A DNA stretch of 64,000 nucleotides from an uncultured Methanomethylovorans sp. (GCF_963678545.1 NZ_OY782870.1:1612001-1676000); one strand, 5' to 3'. Positions 8,019 through 17,772 are shown, counted from the stretch's first letter. Made by a program: numbers and translations. Notes: generated by a model not told the origin, from the sequence alone.

Positions 8019-8127
8019 CTAAACCCACCCGGCTAGTCTCCTGCGGATCTCTCCCAGCTCATCCTCAGTAAATGGCAATCCCTGGTAATGCTGCATGGAC
8101 ATTAAACTGTCGTGTCCCGAGAATAAA
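8019..8127 (-). pseudogene. C-terminal fragment of a tyrosine recombinase
   Basis: The last 36 codons, ending in WV and TAG at 8019, match the C-terminus of the intact recombinase at 13772-14338, including GHDSLMSMQHYQGLPFTEDE with the catalytic histidine and tyrosine region. Upstream of 8127 the similarity stops abruptly. It marks the edge of copy A of the large repeat. Confidence 0.85.
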
Positions 8128-8234
8128 CAGATAATTAAATCTAATAACCTAAAGCAAACTTAAAAAATAGGTAATAGTGGAGCGAAATTGTTTACGCTCA
8201 CACTAAATACACTTACATTTGACTGCTGATATTC

Positions 8235-11200
8235 TTAACTATGGCCTGTCACTGTCAATTTTGGTTTCTGCGTAGCATTTGACCAATCTGAACTGTAGAA
8301 GGCAATATAATTATTGCTCTCAGTGTTTGCCTTGAGGAAGAAGCCAGTATTGGTATAGGTACCACTTACATACGCCTGTACAAGGTCTGTCACATCAAAC
8401 TCATAATATCTATTATCTGGTACAGTGTTAGCTGAGAAAGTCACCGAATCATATGGTGTAGTACCTTGTGACACTCCATTCTTGTCGTACCAGTCGCCTC
8501 CTGCCGTGTTCCAAGCAGTGCCAGAAGCACGATTGTTCCAGCAGACATAATTTGGATCCCATGCTACTGGTCTATAGACTTCTACTACAGTATCATTGGC
8601 CCGTGTAGCACCCACTGGATAATACCAATACAACGATAAAGTTGCGTCAGTTATTGTATCTGTAGTATTGTATCCGCTGAGGTTGAACATCAATACATCT
8701 CTATAACGGGTTGTGCTATACTTTCCAACATCAATAAATGTTGTAGTGGAAAGAACAGTAGTTGGACTTGAATCACGCAACCTGTTGTCAGAAGTAGGTG
8801 TATAAGAGATAGTAGTCGTTGGACTGGTGACAACTACCTGCAATGTGTCTGTATCAGTCTGTCCTATAGTATCAGTAACAGTTAATGTCACAGTATAATT
8901 GCCTGCAGTAGTGTATGTTTTCGTAGCTGTAACTCCAGTAGCTTCAGAAGTTATGCCATTTGAAGCATCAAAGTCCCAGGAATATGAAGCTATACCATTG
9001 TCATCAGTAGATGCACTGCCATTGAAACTAACAACTGTACCCGTGGTTGCTGTTTTGTCAGAACCAGCATTTGCAACTGGTGATTCATCAGCAGAACCAG
9101 GTGTTACAGTTACTGTTAATTTCGGTTTCTGAGTAGTATTTGACCAATCAGAACTGTAGAAGGCAATATAATTATTACTCTCAGTGTTTGCCTTGAGGAA
9201 GAAACCAGTGTTTGTATAGGTACCACTTACATATTCCTGTACAAGGTCTGTCACATCAAACTCATAATATCTATTGTCTGGTACAGTGTTAGCTGAGAAA
9301 GTCACCGAATCATATGGTGTAGTACCTTGTGACACTCCATTCTTGTCGTACCAGTCGCCTCCTGCCGTGTTCCAAGCAATGCCAGAAGCACGATTGTTCC
9401 AGCATACATAACTTGGATCCCATGTTACTGGCCTATAGACTTCTACTACAGTATCATTGGCCCGTGTAGCACCCACTGGATAATACCAATACAACGATAA
9501 AGTTGCGTCAGTTACTGTATCTGTAGTATTGTATCCGCTGAGGTTGAACATCAATGCATCCCTGTAACGGGTTGTAGTATACTTTCCAACGTCAATATAC
9601 GTACTGTCAGAAAGAACAGTAGTTGGACTTGAATCACGCAACCTGTTGTCGTAAATAGGTGTCAAAGTAACAGTGTTTGCTGAAGTACTCACAACTACCT
9701 GTAATGTGTCTGTATCAGTCTGTCCTACAGTATCAGTAACAGTTAATGTTACAGTATAAGTTCCTGCAGTCGTGTATGTTTTCGTAGCTGTAACTCCGGT
9801 AGCCTCAGAAGTTATGCCATTTGAAACATCAAAGTCCCAGGAATAAGAGGCTATACCATTGTCATCAGTAGATGCACTGCCATTGAAACTAACAACTGAG
9901 CCAGTAGTGGCTGCCTTATCCGCTCCAGCATTGGCAACAGGTGGATTATCCACAGTTGTATTGATAGTTAATTTTGGTCTCTGACTAGAATTTGACCAAT
10001 CTAAACTGTAGAATGCAATATAGTTCCCGTTCTCACTTCTTGCTTTAATGAAGAAACCAGTATTTGTATAATTCCCACTTATGTATTCCTGCACAAGGTC
10101 TGTGACATCAAACTCATAGTACTTGTTATCAGGCACCGTGCTGGCAGGGAATGTGAGAGATGCATATGGTGTGCTTCCCTGTGAGACTCCGTTCTTATCA
10201 TACCAATCGCCTCCTGCTGAGCTCCACAGAGTACCAGATGTTCCGTAATTCCAGCACACATAACTTGGATCCCATGCTACTGGCCTATAGACTTCTACTA
10301 CAGTATCATTGGCCCGTGTAGCACCCACAGGATAGTACCAATAGAGTGAAAGAGTTGCACTACTTATCGTTGTGTTGTACTCACTAAGATTGAACCACAA
10401 AGTATCTCTGAAACGGGATGTTCCATACTTTCCAACGTCAATATAGGTATAATTGGAAAGAACAGTAGTTGGAGAAGACTCACGTAATCTGTTGTCATAA
10501 GCCGTGTTTAATGTAGGATTGCTCACAACTACTTGTAGTGTGTCTGTGTCGCTCTGTCCACCGGTATCAGTGACAGTTAACGTCACGGTGTAGGTTCCTG
10601 CTGTTGTATATGTTTTCGTAGCCGTAACTCCAGTAGCTTCAGAGGTTATGCCATTTGAAGCGTCAAAATCCCAGGAGTAAGAAGCTATGCCATTATCATC
10701 AGTGGAGGCACTGCCATCGAAACTTACAGTAGAACCGGTAGTTGCAGTCTTATCAGCTCCAGCATTAGCAACGGGCGGATTATTTGTTGTACCACTTTTT
10801 GATGCTTGATTCGTATTACCATACCTGCCAATATTGATCCTTCCTCCATTGGGAGAAGGTTCAGCACTGTAAGTAGATCCAGAATAACCAGCGTCAATAA
10901 GAGGACTGGAATTTTGATCAAAAGCCCATATAGAGCCGGTCCAGCGTCCTGCCTGACTGAGTAAATGATAATCACGGTTGCTGGCAGCAACATTTGTACC
11001 TGCGTTGTAAAATAGTGGGCTTACAGCTATGTTATTACTCATAGTGAAACTTGAACTACTAGATGGATAAGTTTGTCCATTCTCATTATTCCAAAAATCA
11101 TTATTTTGGACAATGAACCTTGCATACGTTGTATTATCATTCCATATGCCAGCACCTGATTGTGGAACATTTGTGATATGATCACTATTCATGATTACAT

Positions 11201-12353
11201 TGTTCCTTACTATTGTGGTAAAAGTAAGTTTCTGCTGTCTCATTTTTGTGCCAGCCACTGTTGGGATAAAATATTTTATGCCAGCTAATCCACCATTATC
11301 TATTACATTATTTTCTATAACAGTGTTATTAAAATTCTGCATGACTATAGCAGCATGTGTGTATCCATAATTCACTCCATTTGTTGATGTGTTGTAGTAT
11401 TGACCTACATTTGTAAATATGTTGTGATGTATATGGACGTTCTCAGCATAATAGTCATTGTCATTGAGGTAGTTCGCAAACATCCAAATACCTGCACCAT
11501 TTAATGTATGAATCCGATTATTATAAATATCAATGTTATTAAAGGTGCGTACCGTTGTAGCAGTACTATCTAGTTCAATTGCCGGGCCAGTTGAATCACT
11601 GGTTAATGACGAATAAAATAGATTGTCATGTACAACTGCATCAGAACACCCATATGATAGGCGACAACCACTATTTGTTCTTGTCATGATTGTGTTATGA
11701 GCATGTTCGACATTGCTGCATCCAAGAGCATAAAGTGCATCATGACCGAGTTTATAAACATCATTATAGATGAATTCTATATTATTCCCACTTGATATTT
11801 TTAGCCCGTCGCCACATCCCCATTCAAGGCGCATATGTGAAACTTCTATATTATCAGCATAATCAAAATACATCATGTTGTAATACCCGGCACCCAGAGT
11901 TACTCCCTGATTAGCACTGTTTCCATCTATTGTAAAACCGGTTATGGTGATATCATCATCTGTTCCAATGTTTGCGATCATAGGCACTCCTGAGGACCAG
12001 CCTGCACTTGCAACTAGTTTAATTTCAGCCGTCGGATCGCCAGTAAGAATTGTATTTGCACCTATGTTAAGAGTACTGTCTATCCAGTATGTATTTGGTC
12101 CTCTTAGGTATACAGTGCCACCGCCAAGACCGTCAATATATGTCAAAGCATTATTTATTTCAACGTGATCATTTGTTCCATCACAATTATAGTTTCCACT
12201 TCCATCGGTATCAACATATACAGTTACTGCCGCAGATAAACCAGTTCCAATAACTAAAAAAAACAAAAAAAGCGAAATCATCAATGTATTGTGAAAATTA
12301 ATCGATTTGAAATTACTAATAATTTTACCTCTATCAGTACTATTTTTGATCAA
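8235..12353 (-). CDS. dag-like: Giant secreted disaggregatase-like protein: beta-helix plus three PKD/disaggregatase-repeat units
   Basis: 1372 residues starting at TTG 12353 with ribosome site AAGGAGAT. Residues about 22-42 are a signal or membrane anchor. Residues 45-510 form a right-handed parallel beta-helix with repeated asparagine-rich rungs, as in the disaggregatase-associated domain. Then come three copies of a PKD domain (PPVANAGADK start, near 528, 800 and 1088) each followed by a disaggregatase-related repeat (DNRLR start, YYEFDVTDLVQ, SDWSN near the end). In Methanosarcina such proteins act on the methanochondroitin matrix and release single cells. I infer an exported cell-wall polysaccharide lyase or hydrolase with C-terminal binding modules. 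Units two and three are nearly identical in DNA. It sits between the two copies of the 1.15-kb repeat. Confidence 0.85.
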   Translation of the reverse strand: MIKNSTDRGKIISNFKSINFHNTLMISLFLFFLVIGTGLSAAVTVYVDTDGSGNYNCDGTNDHVEINNALTYIDGLGGGTVYLRGPNTYWIDSTLNIGANTILTGDPTAEIKLVASAGWSSGVPMIANIGTDDDITITGFTIDGNSANQGVTLGAGYYNMMYFDYADNIEVSHMRLEWGCGDGLKISSGNNIEFIYNDVYKLGHDALYALGCSNVEHAHNTIMTRTNSGCRLSYGCSDAVVHDNLFYSSLTSDSTGPAIELDSTATTVRTFNNIDIYNNRIHTLNGAGIWMFANYLNDNDYYAENVHIHHNIFTNVGQYYNTSTNGVNYGYTHAAIVMQNFNNTVIENNVIDNGGLAGIKYFIPTVAGTKMRQQKLTFTTIVRNNVIMNSDHITNVPQSGAGIWNDNTTYARFIVQNNDFWNNENGQTYPSSSSSFTMSNNIAVSPLFYNAGTNVAASNRDYHLLSQAGRWTGSIWAFDQNSSPLIDAGYSGSTYSAEPSPNGGRINIGRYGNTNQASKSGTTNNPPVANAGADKTATTGSTVSFDGSASTDDNGIASYSWDFDASNGITSEATGVTATKTYTTAGTYTVTLTVTDTGGQSDTDTLQVVVSNPTLNTAYDNRLRESSPTTVLSNYTYIDVGKYGTSRFRDTLWFNLSEYNTTISSATLSLYWYYPVGATRANDTVVEVYRPVAWDPSYVCWNYGTSGTLWSSAGGDWYDKNGVSQGSTPYASLTFPASTVPDNKYYEFDVTDLVQEYISGNYTNTGFFIKARSENGNYIAFYSLDWSNSSQRPKLTINTTVDNPPVANAGADKAATTGSVVSFNGSASTDDNGIASYSWDFDVSNGITSEATGVTATKTYTTAGTYTVTLTVTDTVGQTDTDTLQVVVSTSANTVTLTPIYDNRLRDSSPTTVLSDSTYIDVGKYTTTRYRDALMFNLSGYNTTDTVTDATLSLYWYYPVGATRANDTVVEVYRPVTWDPSYVCWNNRASGIAWNTAGGDWYDKNGVSQGTTPYDSVTFSANTVPDNRYYEFDVTDLVQEYVSGTYTNTGFFLKANTESNNYIAFYSSDWSNTTQKPKLTVTVTPGSADESPVANAGSDKTATTGTVVSFNGSASTDDNGIASYSWDFDASNGITSEATGVTATKTYTTAGNYTVTLTVTDTIGQTDTDTLQVVVTSPTTTISYTPTSDNRLRDSSPTTVLSTTTFIDVGKYSTTRYRDVLMFNLSGYNTTDTITDATLSLYWYYPVGATRANDTVVEVYRPVAWDPNYVCWNNRASGTAWNTAGGDWYDKNGVSQGTTPYDSVTFSANTVPDNRYYEFDVTDLVQAYVSGTYTNTGFFLKANTESNNYIAFYSSDWSNATQKPKLTVTGHS
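8240..10790 (-). repeat. Three tandem ~875-bp intragenic units (PKD plus disaggregatase repeat)
   Basis: Sequence blocks starting near 8240, 9115 and 9965 align with one another in frame. The two units nearest the 3' end are almost identical over hundreds of bases, while the first unit is more diverged. This is recent in-frame duplication and would permit expansion or loss of a unit by recombination. Confidence 0.85.
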
Positions 12354-12725
12354 GTTTATATCTCCTTTATCACTTCTTAATTCAATTTACCCTTTAATTT
12401 GGTTTTAAACAATTGAAAAAACATCATATATAAATTTTTTGATAATATATCTTGTTAAATCTATATTGAAGTAAAATTAACTATTCTTTTTAAAAATGAG
12501 ATATTATAAACAAATGATTAGTTCTAAATATTCTATTCTTTGCTTTTATATCAATTAAAACAGAAATCACTTTAAGATATAAAAAACAAATTTGGTAGAT
12601 CAATTTTCTACAAAATAGATTTTGTAATAGTTTATGATTTGCAATGAAAGGGATAATATAGATATTTGGCAAATCCCATTATGGACTAAAATAATTTTTT
12701 CCTCTTAAAAACGACATACAAAGCA
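12354..12725. other. AT-rich upstream region of the disaggregatase-like gene
   Basis: No convincing gene. Very AT-rich, with several TATA-like stretches; the minus-strand box that serves the TTG start at 12353 should lie within the first 80 bases. The right end is the junction with repeat copy B. Confidence 0.5.
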
Positions 12726-12839
12726 GAATATCTAAAAGCATGGGAGATGATCTTACTTGCAGCAGTCCTTCAAAACAAGACGGCTTTTAGTATGCTTGCA
12801 GATTATGTCTATACTGAGATAAACAAAGGGGCTAACTAA
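12726..12839 (+). pseudogene. C-terminal fragment of the small helical gene
   Basis: Thirty-seven codons and a stop match the end of 6865-7086 (EYLKA, then MILLAAVLQNK, YVYTEINKGAN). No start and no 5' part are present; the fragment exists because the repeat boundary falls inside the gene. Confidence 0.8.
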
Positions 12840-12954
12840 AAAAGAATTTGTCTTGGTCTATATAACATCTCCAATAGACCAATCTACCTCGTTTAAGTTC
12901 TGAAGGCCATTGTAAATGAAGGCAAGACATATCCTAGATTCAGCTCTCTAGCAG

Positions 12955-13128
12955 CTATAGTAACTGTTTTTGTCGTGTATACCCGTACTTTGAAACACTA
13001 TACTCATATTCATTAGCAGTAGTAATGGTACCACATTTTGGACAATAATATAGAATATTCAACCCAATTCTTTGTTTCTTCAGTGCACCTTTGCAATTAG
13101 TACAGCTCTTCGCTAAAATGGCACTCAT
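12955..13128 (-). CDS. 57-residue zinc-ribbon protein (copy B)
   Basis: Same gene as 7202-7375 at the 5753-base offset, with ATG, ribosome site GGGAGGAAT and both cysteine pairs kept. Differences from copy A are few single bases, for example one changing a valine to alanine before the first cysteine pair. Retention of both open copies suggests that they are expressed. Confidence 0.65.
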   Translation of the reverse strand: MSAILAKSCTNCKGALKKQRIGLNILYYCPKCGTITTANEYEYSVSKYGYTRQKQLL

Positions 13129-13129
13129 T

Positions 13130-13294
13130 TTATTCCTCCCACTCAGTTAGTACTATTGAATCGCCTATCAGTAGTGGCTCAAGTATTGCAGTACCCCTTT
13201 TAGTCCAATATCCACATACTTTGCAGACCTGCATGTCCTTTTCATTGTTATGTAATTTAGCATAGCATTCTGGGCATCTTTTCAACAATCCCAT
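13130..13294 (-). CDS. 54-residue zinc-ribbon protein (copy B)
   Basis: Counterpart of 7377-7541; begins MGLLKRCPECYAKL, keeping CPEC and CKVC. ATG 13294 with a ribosome site as in copy A (GGAGACATCACG). It precedes the second zinc-ribbon gene by one base, and a TATA box at 13541-13549 is the likely promoter. Confidence 0.65.
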   Translation of the reverse strand: MGLLKRCPECYAKLHNNEKDMQVCKVCGYWTKRGTAILEPLLIGDSIVLTEWEE

Positions 13295-13771
13295 CGTGAT
13301 GTCTCCTACAATATATTACTCGATGAGATAAAAGAAGGATGTTACTACTTTTCCTTCTCTTTATCTCACAAACGGAGGTGTTTCTTGTTGCAGAGTTCTG
13401 AGTCTTCACTCTTTGTAAATGGATTTCCCCAACAAAAATGCAATTTACGTGTCCCACTTACTTTACTGGAAATACCCCAGTCCCCAATCCGCTTATTTGC
13501 ACAAAAGAGAAATCCTATTTAAAGGTATGGCTGAAACCCATATATAAAGTTTATTAAATTCAATTGTGTAGAAAATAAAAATATAATAATATAAAACTTA
13601 TAACATGAGTCATATTGACCTTATATAAATGATGTGTTTGAAACAGGTCTCCGTCCTACCTCTCGTCCGAAGAACACTTTGGAGATACTTGCAATGCCTC
13701 GAATAATACTTCTCATCAGCTTTTATGAATACTTTTGTATAGTGGATTTATAATTCCACTGTACAATCTAA

Positions 13772-14338
13772 CTAAACCCACCCTGCCAGCCTCCTCCTAA
13801 TCTCTCCTTGCTCATCCTCGGTGAATGGCAATCCCTGGTAATGCTGCATAGATGTTAAACTGTCGTGTCCCTGGCGTAAACAAACTACGTGCAAAGGTAC
13901 TCCTGCAGAGATCATCCAACTCTCTATGCTTTTCCGGGTGCTTTTGGCACTTATCCCTAAGGAGTTGAGGCCAGATTTCTCAGACCACCTCTCAAGGTTT
14001 TGGTTCCATGCTTGCAACGATGGAGGTTTAGGATTATCATGGAAATAGCTTAACACACTTTCAAGCTGTGCAGGTATTGGATGAACATACCTCTCTAACT
14101 GTTTCCTTTTGACCTTCTTTTGTGCTTCCTCTGGTAAATGTATGCACTTACGTGAAGTCATCCACCATTCAGGGTGATCATAGAATCTTTGAACCTCTAC
14201 ATATCTCATTCCGGACCACAGACACACATCATATATAGTTTGCAGGTAGTTCTTAGGAATAGATGTTCTTAGTAAATCGCTCTCAAATGGTCCTAAGACT
14301 CGAGTTCCATTAACTAAGATAGGCTCTTTTTGTAACAT
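13772..14338 (-). CDS. Tyrosine recombinase (integrase), catalytic domain only
   Basis: 188 residues with the core of a phage-type integrase: an arginine box at CLWSGMRYVEVQRF (about residue 45), a second basic box STRKS near 137, a GHDSLTSMQHYQG stretch with histidine and the probable nucleophilic tyrosine near 170. The usual N-terminal SAM-like domain is absent, so it is shorter than the 300-residue norm; such short recombinases occur in archaeal plasmids. Two near-palindromic repeats lie directly upstream. It probably moved the accessory region around it. Confidence 0.8.
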   Translation of the reverse strand: MLQKEPILVNGTRVLGPFESDLLRTSIPKNYLQTIYDVCLWSGMRYVEVQRFYDHPEWWMTSRKCIHLPEEAQKKVKRKQLERYVHPIPAQLESVLSYFHDNPKPPSLQAWNQNLERWSEKSGLNSLGISAKSTRKSIESWMISAGVPLHVVCLRQGHDSLTSMQHYQGLPFTEDEQGEIRRRLAGWV

Positions 14339-14364
14339 TGTTGTTTTAATAAAACAGCAAGATA
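14338..14364. repeat. Near-palindromic site 1 upstream of the recombinase
   Basis: TTGTTGTTTTA, two spacer bases, then AAAACAGCAAG: an imperfect dyad that abuts the recombinase start codon. A second copy is 83 bases away at 14421-14449. Candidate operator or recombinase-binding site. Confidence 0.55.
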
Positions 14365-14420
14365 TTTAGCTTTTTCAGTGCTAAATCCCGGCAAGATCCA
14401 CAAGGAAAGAAAAGAAAATG

Positions 14421-14449
14421 TTGTTGTTTTAGCATAAAACGACAAGATA
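14421..14449. repeat. Near-palindromic site 2 upstream of the recombinase
   Basis: TTGTTGTTTTAGC followed by ATAAAACGACAAG is an almost perfect inverted repeat and a direct repeat of site 1. A third relative (TGTTTTAGGGTAAAATGACA) is at about 17588-17607, upstream of the first DUF1699 gene. Confidence 0.55.
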
Positions 14450-14628
14450 ATCTAATCATCTGGATTTCTAAAGCTTCTCTATATGTCATAAAGAGAAAAT
14501 AAGAACCTTCTTATATATTGGTTTGAAATGGAACCTTTAGTGGAAGACGTTGATTTCAATCAGCTCATTATATATTCTCAATTACAATAAATTATATATA
14601 AAGGGGATATATAAAACCATGTGTAATT

Positions 14629-17313
14629 ATGGCGACACCGGATCAGTCTGCAAAAACCAATGGCTTTTCAATTTCTGAACTTTCAGAGGATTCAATGGAT
14701 CATTGTGAAAATAGTAACGTTGAATATGACTCTTTTCTTCATACAATACTCAATAATATACGGCTTCTCGGGGTTATGCTGGACTTAAATGGAAATATTA
14801 TCTTTTGCAATGATTTTTTGCTTGATCTGACAAGAAGGAAAAGAGAAGATGTTCTTGGTAAGAGTTGGTTTGACATCTTTCTGCCAGCAGACATAAAATC
14901 TGAGATGAAGACCGTCTTCCTCAAGACAATTGAAACTGCAGATTTCCCATCATATTATGAAAACGAGATTGTCACAAAAGATGGTAATAAAAGGTTTATC
15001 GCCTGGGACAATACTGTTTTGAAAGACAAAAGTGGCAAAATTTCCAGTATTACCAGTATTGGAGAAGACATAACAGATCGTATGTTTGCAGAAAATTCAC
15101 TGTTGAATAGCAAGGGACAGTTGCGTACATTAGTGGATACCATCCCGGATCTTGTCTGGCTAAAAGATCAATATGGTATTTTCCTCATGTGCAATTCAAA
15201 GTTTGAACGCTTTTATGGTGCAAAGGAAGCACAAATTGTTGGCAAAACAGATTATGATTTTATAGATAAAGAACTGGCAGACTTTTTCACCCAAAATGAT
15301 AGAAGAGCCATTGCAGCTGGTAAACCCACAATAAATGAAGAGTGGATCACTTATGCTGATAATGGGCATAGAGAATATCTCGAGACTATCAAAAGTCCAA
15401 TGTATGACTCAAATGGACATCTGATAGGTGTATTGGGAGTTGGTCGGGATATTACTCGGCGCAAGCTGGATAAAGAAGAATTGCAAAGGAGAGAAATGCA
15501 GCTTCGTACTGCACAGAAGGTAGGCGGCTTTGGAAGCTGGGGACTCGACTTAAATTCCGGCAAAGTAGACGCTTCTGAAGAAATGATCAGAATATATGGA
15601 TTGGAAGGTAAACAGCTTACCATTGAATCAATACAAAAAGTACCGTTGCATGAATATCGTTCAATGCTGGATACAGCATTAAGGGATCTTGTGGAACAGA
15701 AGTCACCTTATGATGTGCAGTTCAGGATAATGAGGCAAAACGATGGAGAAATCCGCGACATACACTCAGTGGCGGAATATTTCACTGAACAAAATGTAAT
15801 AATGGGAACTATTCAGGATATTACCGAACTAAAAAAGTCCGAGAATACACTGCGAGAAAAAGAGGCTCTTCTGAATGAAGTTGGTAGAATTGCCAAAATC
15901 GGTGGTTGGGAATTTGATGTATCATCCGGTAAAGTCACATGGACGTCTGAAGTTTCAAGAATTCATGAAGTCGATTTTGAAGGTCCAGTAGGTGTTGAAT
16001 TCTTGCGGAATTTCTATCCACCTGACTCAATGGAACTACTTGAAAATGCTGTTCAGAATGCTGTGAAAAATGGTATGCCATACGACCTTGAATTGGAATT
16101 TATAACGGCTAAGGGAAATAAGAAGTGGGTAAGGATAAATGGTATTCCGACAATAAAAGATGATAAAACCGTAAAAATAGCTGGTTCATTGCAAGATATA
16201 ACAGAACGTAAACAAGCTGAGATCAAAATTGCCGAAGAAGCAGTAAGACGACGTATCCTGATAGAACAGTCCAACGATGGTATAGTTATCCTTGACCAAA
16301 ATGGCAAGGTTTACGAGGTGAACCAGAAATTTGCGGATATGCTTGGTTATTCTCTGGAGGAAGCTCTCCAGTTGCACGTTTGGAACTGGGATACCCAATG
16401 GACTCAAGAAGAATTGCTTGAAATGATTAAGCATGTAAACGAATTAGGTGATCATTTTGAGACACGTCACTGTTGCAAGGACGGTACGTTCATTGACGTT
16501 GAAATAAGTTCAAACGGAGCCTTGTTCGGGGAGCAGAAACTGGCATTTTGTGTGTGTAGAAATATTACTGAGAGAAAGCAGACCGAAGATATGTTGCTGC
16601 ATGCTAAACTAGCTGCCGAAGATGCAAACAAGACTAAAGGAGAGTTCCTGGCTACTATGAGCCATGAGCTGAGAACTCCGCTTAACTCGATCATAGGTTT
16701 TTCTGATATGTTGCTCAATGGAACTGCTGGTAACCTGAATGAAAAACAGGCAAAGTACATCAATCATATTTCAACAGGCGGTAAACATCTGCTATATCTT
16801 ATTAATGATATCCTCGACCTTTCAAAAATAGACGCTGGTAAAATGGAACTTTACTACGAATCCTTTTCCGTTCCTGATGCAGTTGACGAGGTAAAAATGT
16901 TAGTAGCTTCTCTGGCATTAAAGAAGAACATTGATCTGGAGATCCAAGTAGAACCGCAGCTTGGGAGCATCAATGCAGATAAAACCAAATTCAAACAGAT
17001 CCTCTATAACCTTGCGAGCAATGCCATTAAATTCACGCCTGAAAAAGGATATGTAGGTATCACTGCACATCTCATCGATAATATGCTTCATATCCGTGTA
17101 AAAGATAACGGCATCGGTATTGCAACAAAGGATTTGTATAAGCTGTTCCAGCCATTTAAACAGCTTAACTCATATATGACACGCGAACACGAGGGGACAG
17201 GACTTGGCCTCATTCTTGTCAAGAAATATGTTGAAATGCAGGGTGGCAGTGTATGGGTAGAGAGTGAGGTAGGAAAGGGAAGCACTTTCACTTTTACTAT
17301 TCCCTATTGTTGA
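14629..17313 (+). CDS. Cytoplasmic multi-PAS sensor histidine kinase
   Basis: 894 residues with no membrane segment. Five PAS/PAC modules follow one another (about 40-155, 160-285, 288-405, 410-530, 535-660), each closing with a D-I-T-E/D-R/L type PAC end. The HisKA helix holds the phosphoacceptor in MSHELRTPLNSII (His679). The ATPase domain has N-box LASNAIKFT, G1 VKDNGIGIA and G2 GTGLGLILVKKY. It should autophosphorylate in response to small molecules, redox or other signals read by the PAS array. No response regulator is adjacent. A strong TATA-like stretch (TTATATATAAAGGGGATATA) lies just upstream of ATG 14629. Confidence 0.92.
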   Translation: MATPDQSAKTNGFSISELSEDSMDHCENSNVEYDSFLHTILNNIRLLGVMLDLNGNIIFCNDFLLDLTRRKREDVLGKSWFDIFLPADIKSEMKTVFLKTIETADFPSYYENEIVTKDGNKRFIAWDNTVLKDKSGKISSITSIGEDITDRMFAENSLLNSKGQLRTLVDTIPDLVWLKDQYGIFLMCNSKFERFYGAKEAQIVGKTDYDFIDKELADFFTQNDRRAIAAGKPTINEEWITYADNGHREYLETIKSPMYDSNGHLIGVLGVGRDITRRKLDKEELQRREMQLRTAQKVGGFGSWGLDLNSGKVDASEEMIRIYGLEGKQLTIESIQKVPLHEYRSMLDTALRDLVEQKSPYDVQFRIMRQNDGEIRDIHSVAEYFTEQNVIMGTIQDITELKKSENTLREKEALLNEVGRIAKIGGWEFDVSSGKVTWTSEVSRIHEVDFEGPVGVEFLRNFYPPDSMELLENAVQNAVKNGMPYDLELEFITAKGNKKWVRINGIPTIKDDKTVKIAGSLQDITERKQAEIKIAEEAVRRRILIEQSNDGIVILDQNGKVYEVNQKFADMLGYSLEEALQLHVWNWDTQWTQEELLEMIKHVNELGDHFETRHCCKDGTFIDVEISSNGALFGEQKLAFCVCRNITERKQTEDMLLHAKLAAEDANKTKGEFLATMSHELRTPLNSIIGFSDMLLNGTAGNLNEKQAKYINHISTGGKHLLYLINDILDLSKIDAGKMELYYESFSVPDAVDEVKMLVASLALKKNIDLEIQVEPQLGSINADKTKFKQILYNLASNAIKFTPEKGYVGITAHLIDNMLHIRVKDNGIGIATKDLYKLFQPFKQLNSYMTREHEGTGLGLILVKKYVEMQGGSVWVESEVGKGSTFTFTIPYC

Positions 17314-17772
17314 TAAGGGCATTTCAAAAAGGACCGGATATCGGCTCTGTAAAAACCCTTGCTTTCACTGAGATGAAGTGAACAATCTGTCAAACGGTAT
17401 TGAACCTATTTCAAAACTTCCATCATTCTTTTTTTAGACTTTAACAGGCAAAAATCAAAGCTTTACTTTTAATGATTTCATTTAACAGATCATTGGTCAA
17501 ATGGTAGTAAAATGAGTTTTGAAACTAGCTCATTGTATAATTGCTCAGTTCTCTAGGAACCTGTCCGGGTTCTGTAGCAAAACCTTATGTTTTAGGGTAA
17601 AATGACAAGTTAATTCGTATTTATCCTCAATTTTATATTTATGGATTAATATTCACACTTGTTTAATCATTTTTATTAGATGTAATAAACTTTATATATT
17701 TTGCTAGGAATGAGGACATCTAATAAACCGTAAACTATTTTATAATTCATATGATGAATAGAGGATAAATAG
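17314..17772. other. Gene-free interval with repeat debris and DUF1699 upstream region
   Basis: Apart from the MITE-like element and the single IS end at 17343, the stretch 17533-17772 carries a palindrome-related motif near 17588, and TATA-like stretches near 17690. No coding frame is convincing. Confidence 0.5.
17401..17532. repeat. 132-bp MITE-like element related to the IS5-type element at 43223
   Basis: The left end TGAACCTATTTCAAAACT and the right end (read inward TGAGCTAGTTTCAAAACT) are inverted copies of the terminal repeats of the IS at 43223-44104, differing at one to three positions. The interior holds no gene. It is a probable non-autonomous derivative. Just outside, at 17343, is a single end (GGCTCTGTAAAAA) of the other IS family. 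Confidence 0.65.

Larger units (their letters stand above)
6972..8127. repeat. Copy A of a 1.15-kb direct repeat
   Basis: From 6972 the sequence matches 12725 onward at a constant offset of 5753 bases and stays highly similar until about 8127, where both copies are inside the recombinase coding sequence. The block contains the end of a small gene, two zinc-ribbon genes and the last 36 codons of a tyrosine recombinase. Similarity is higher in the zinc-ribbon part than in the recombinase part by eye. Confidence 0.9.
12725..13880. repeat. Copy B of the 1.15-kb direct repeat
   Basis: Offset 5753 from copy A throughout with no large insertion or deletion. Here the recombinase continues intact beyond the end of similarity (about 13880), whereas in copy A it stops. 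Copy B begins within the coding sequence of the small helical gene that is complete only next to copy A. Confidence 0.9.
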
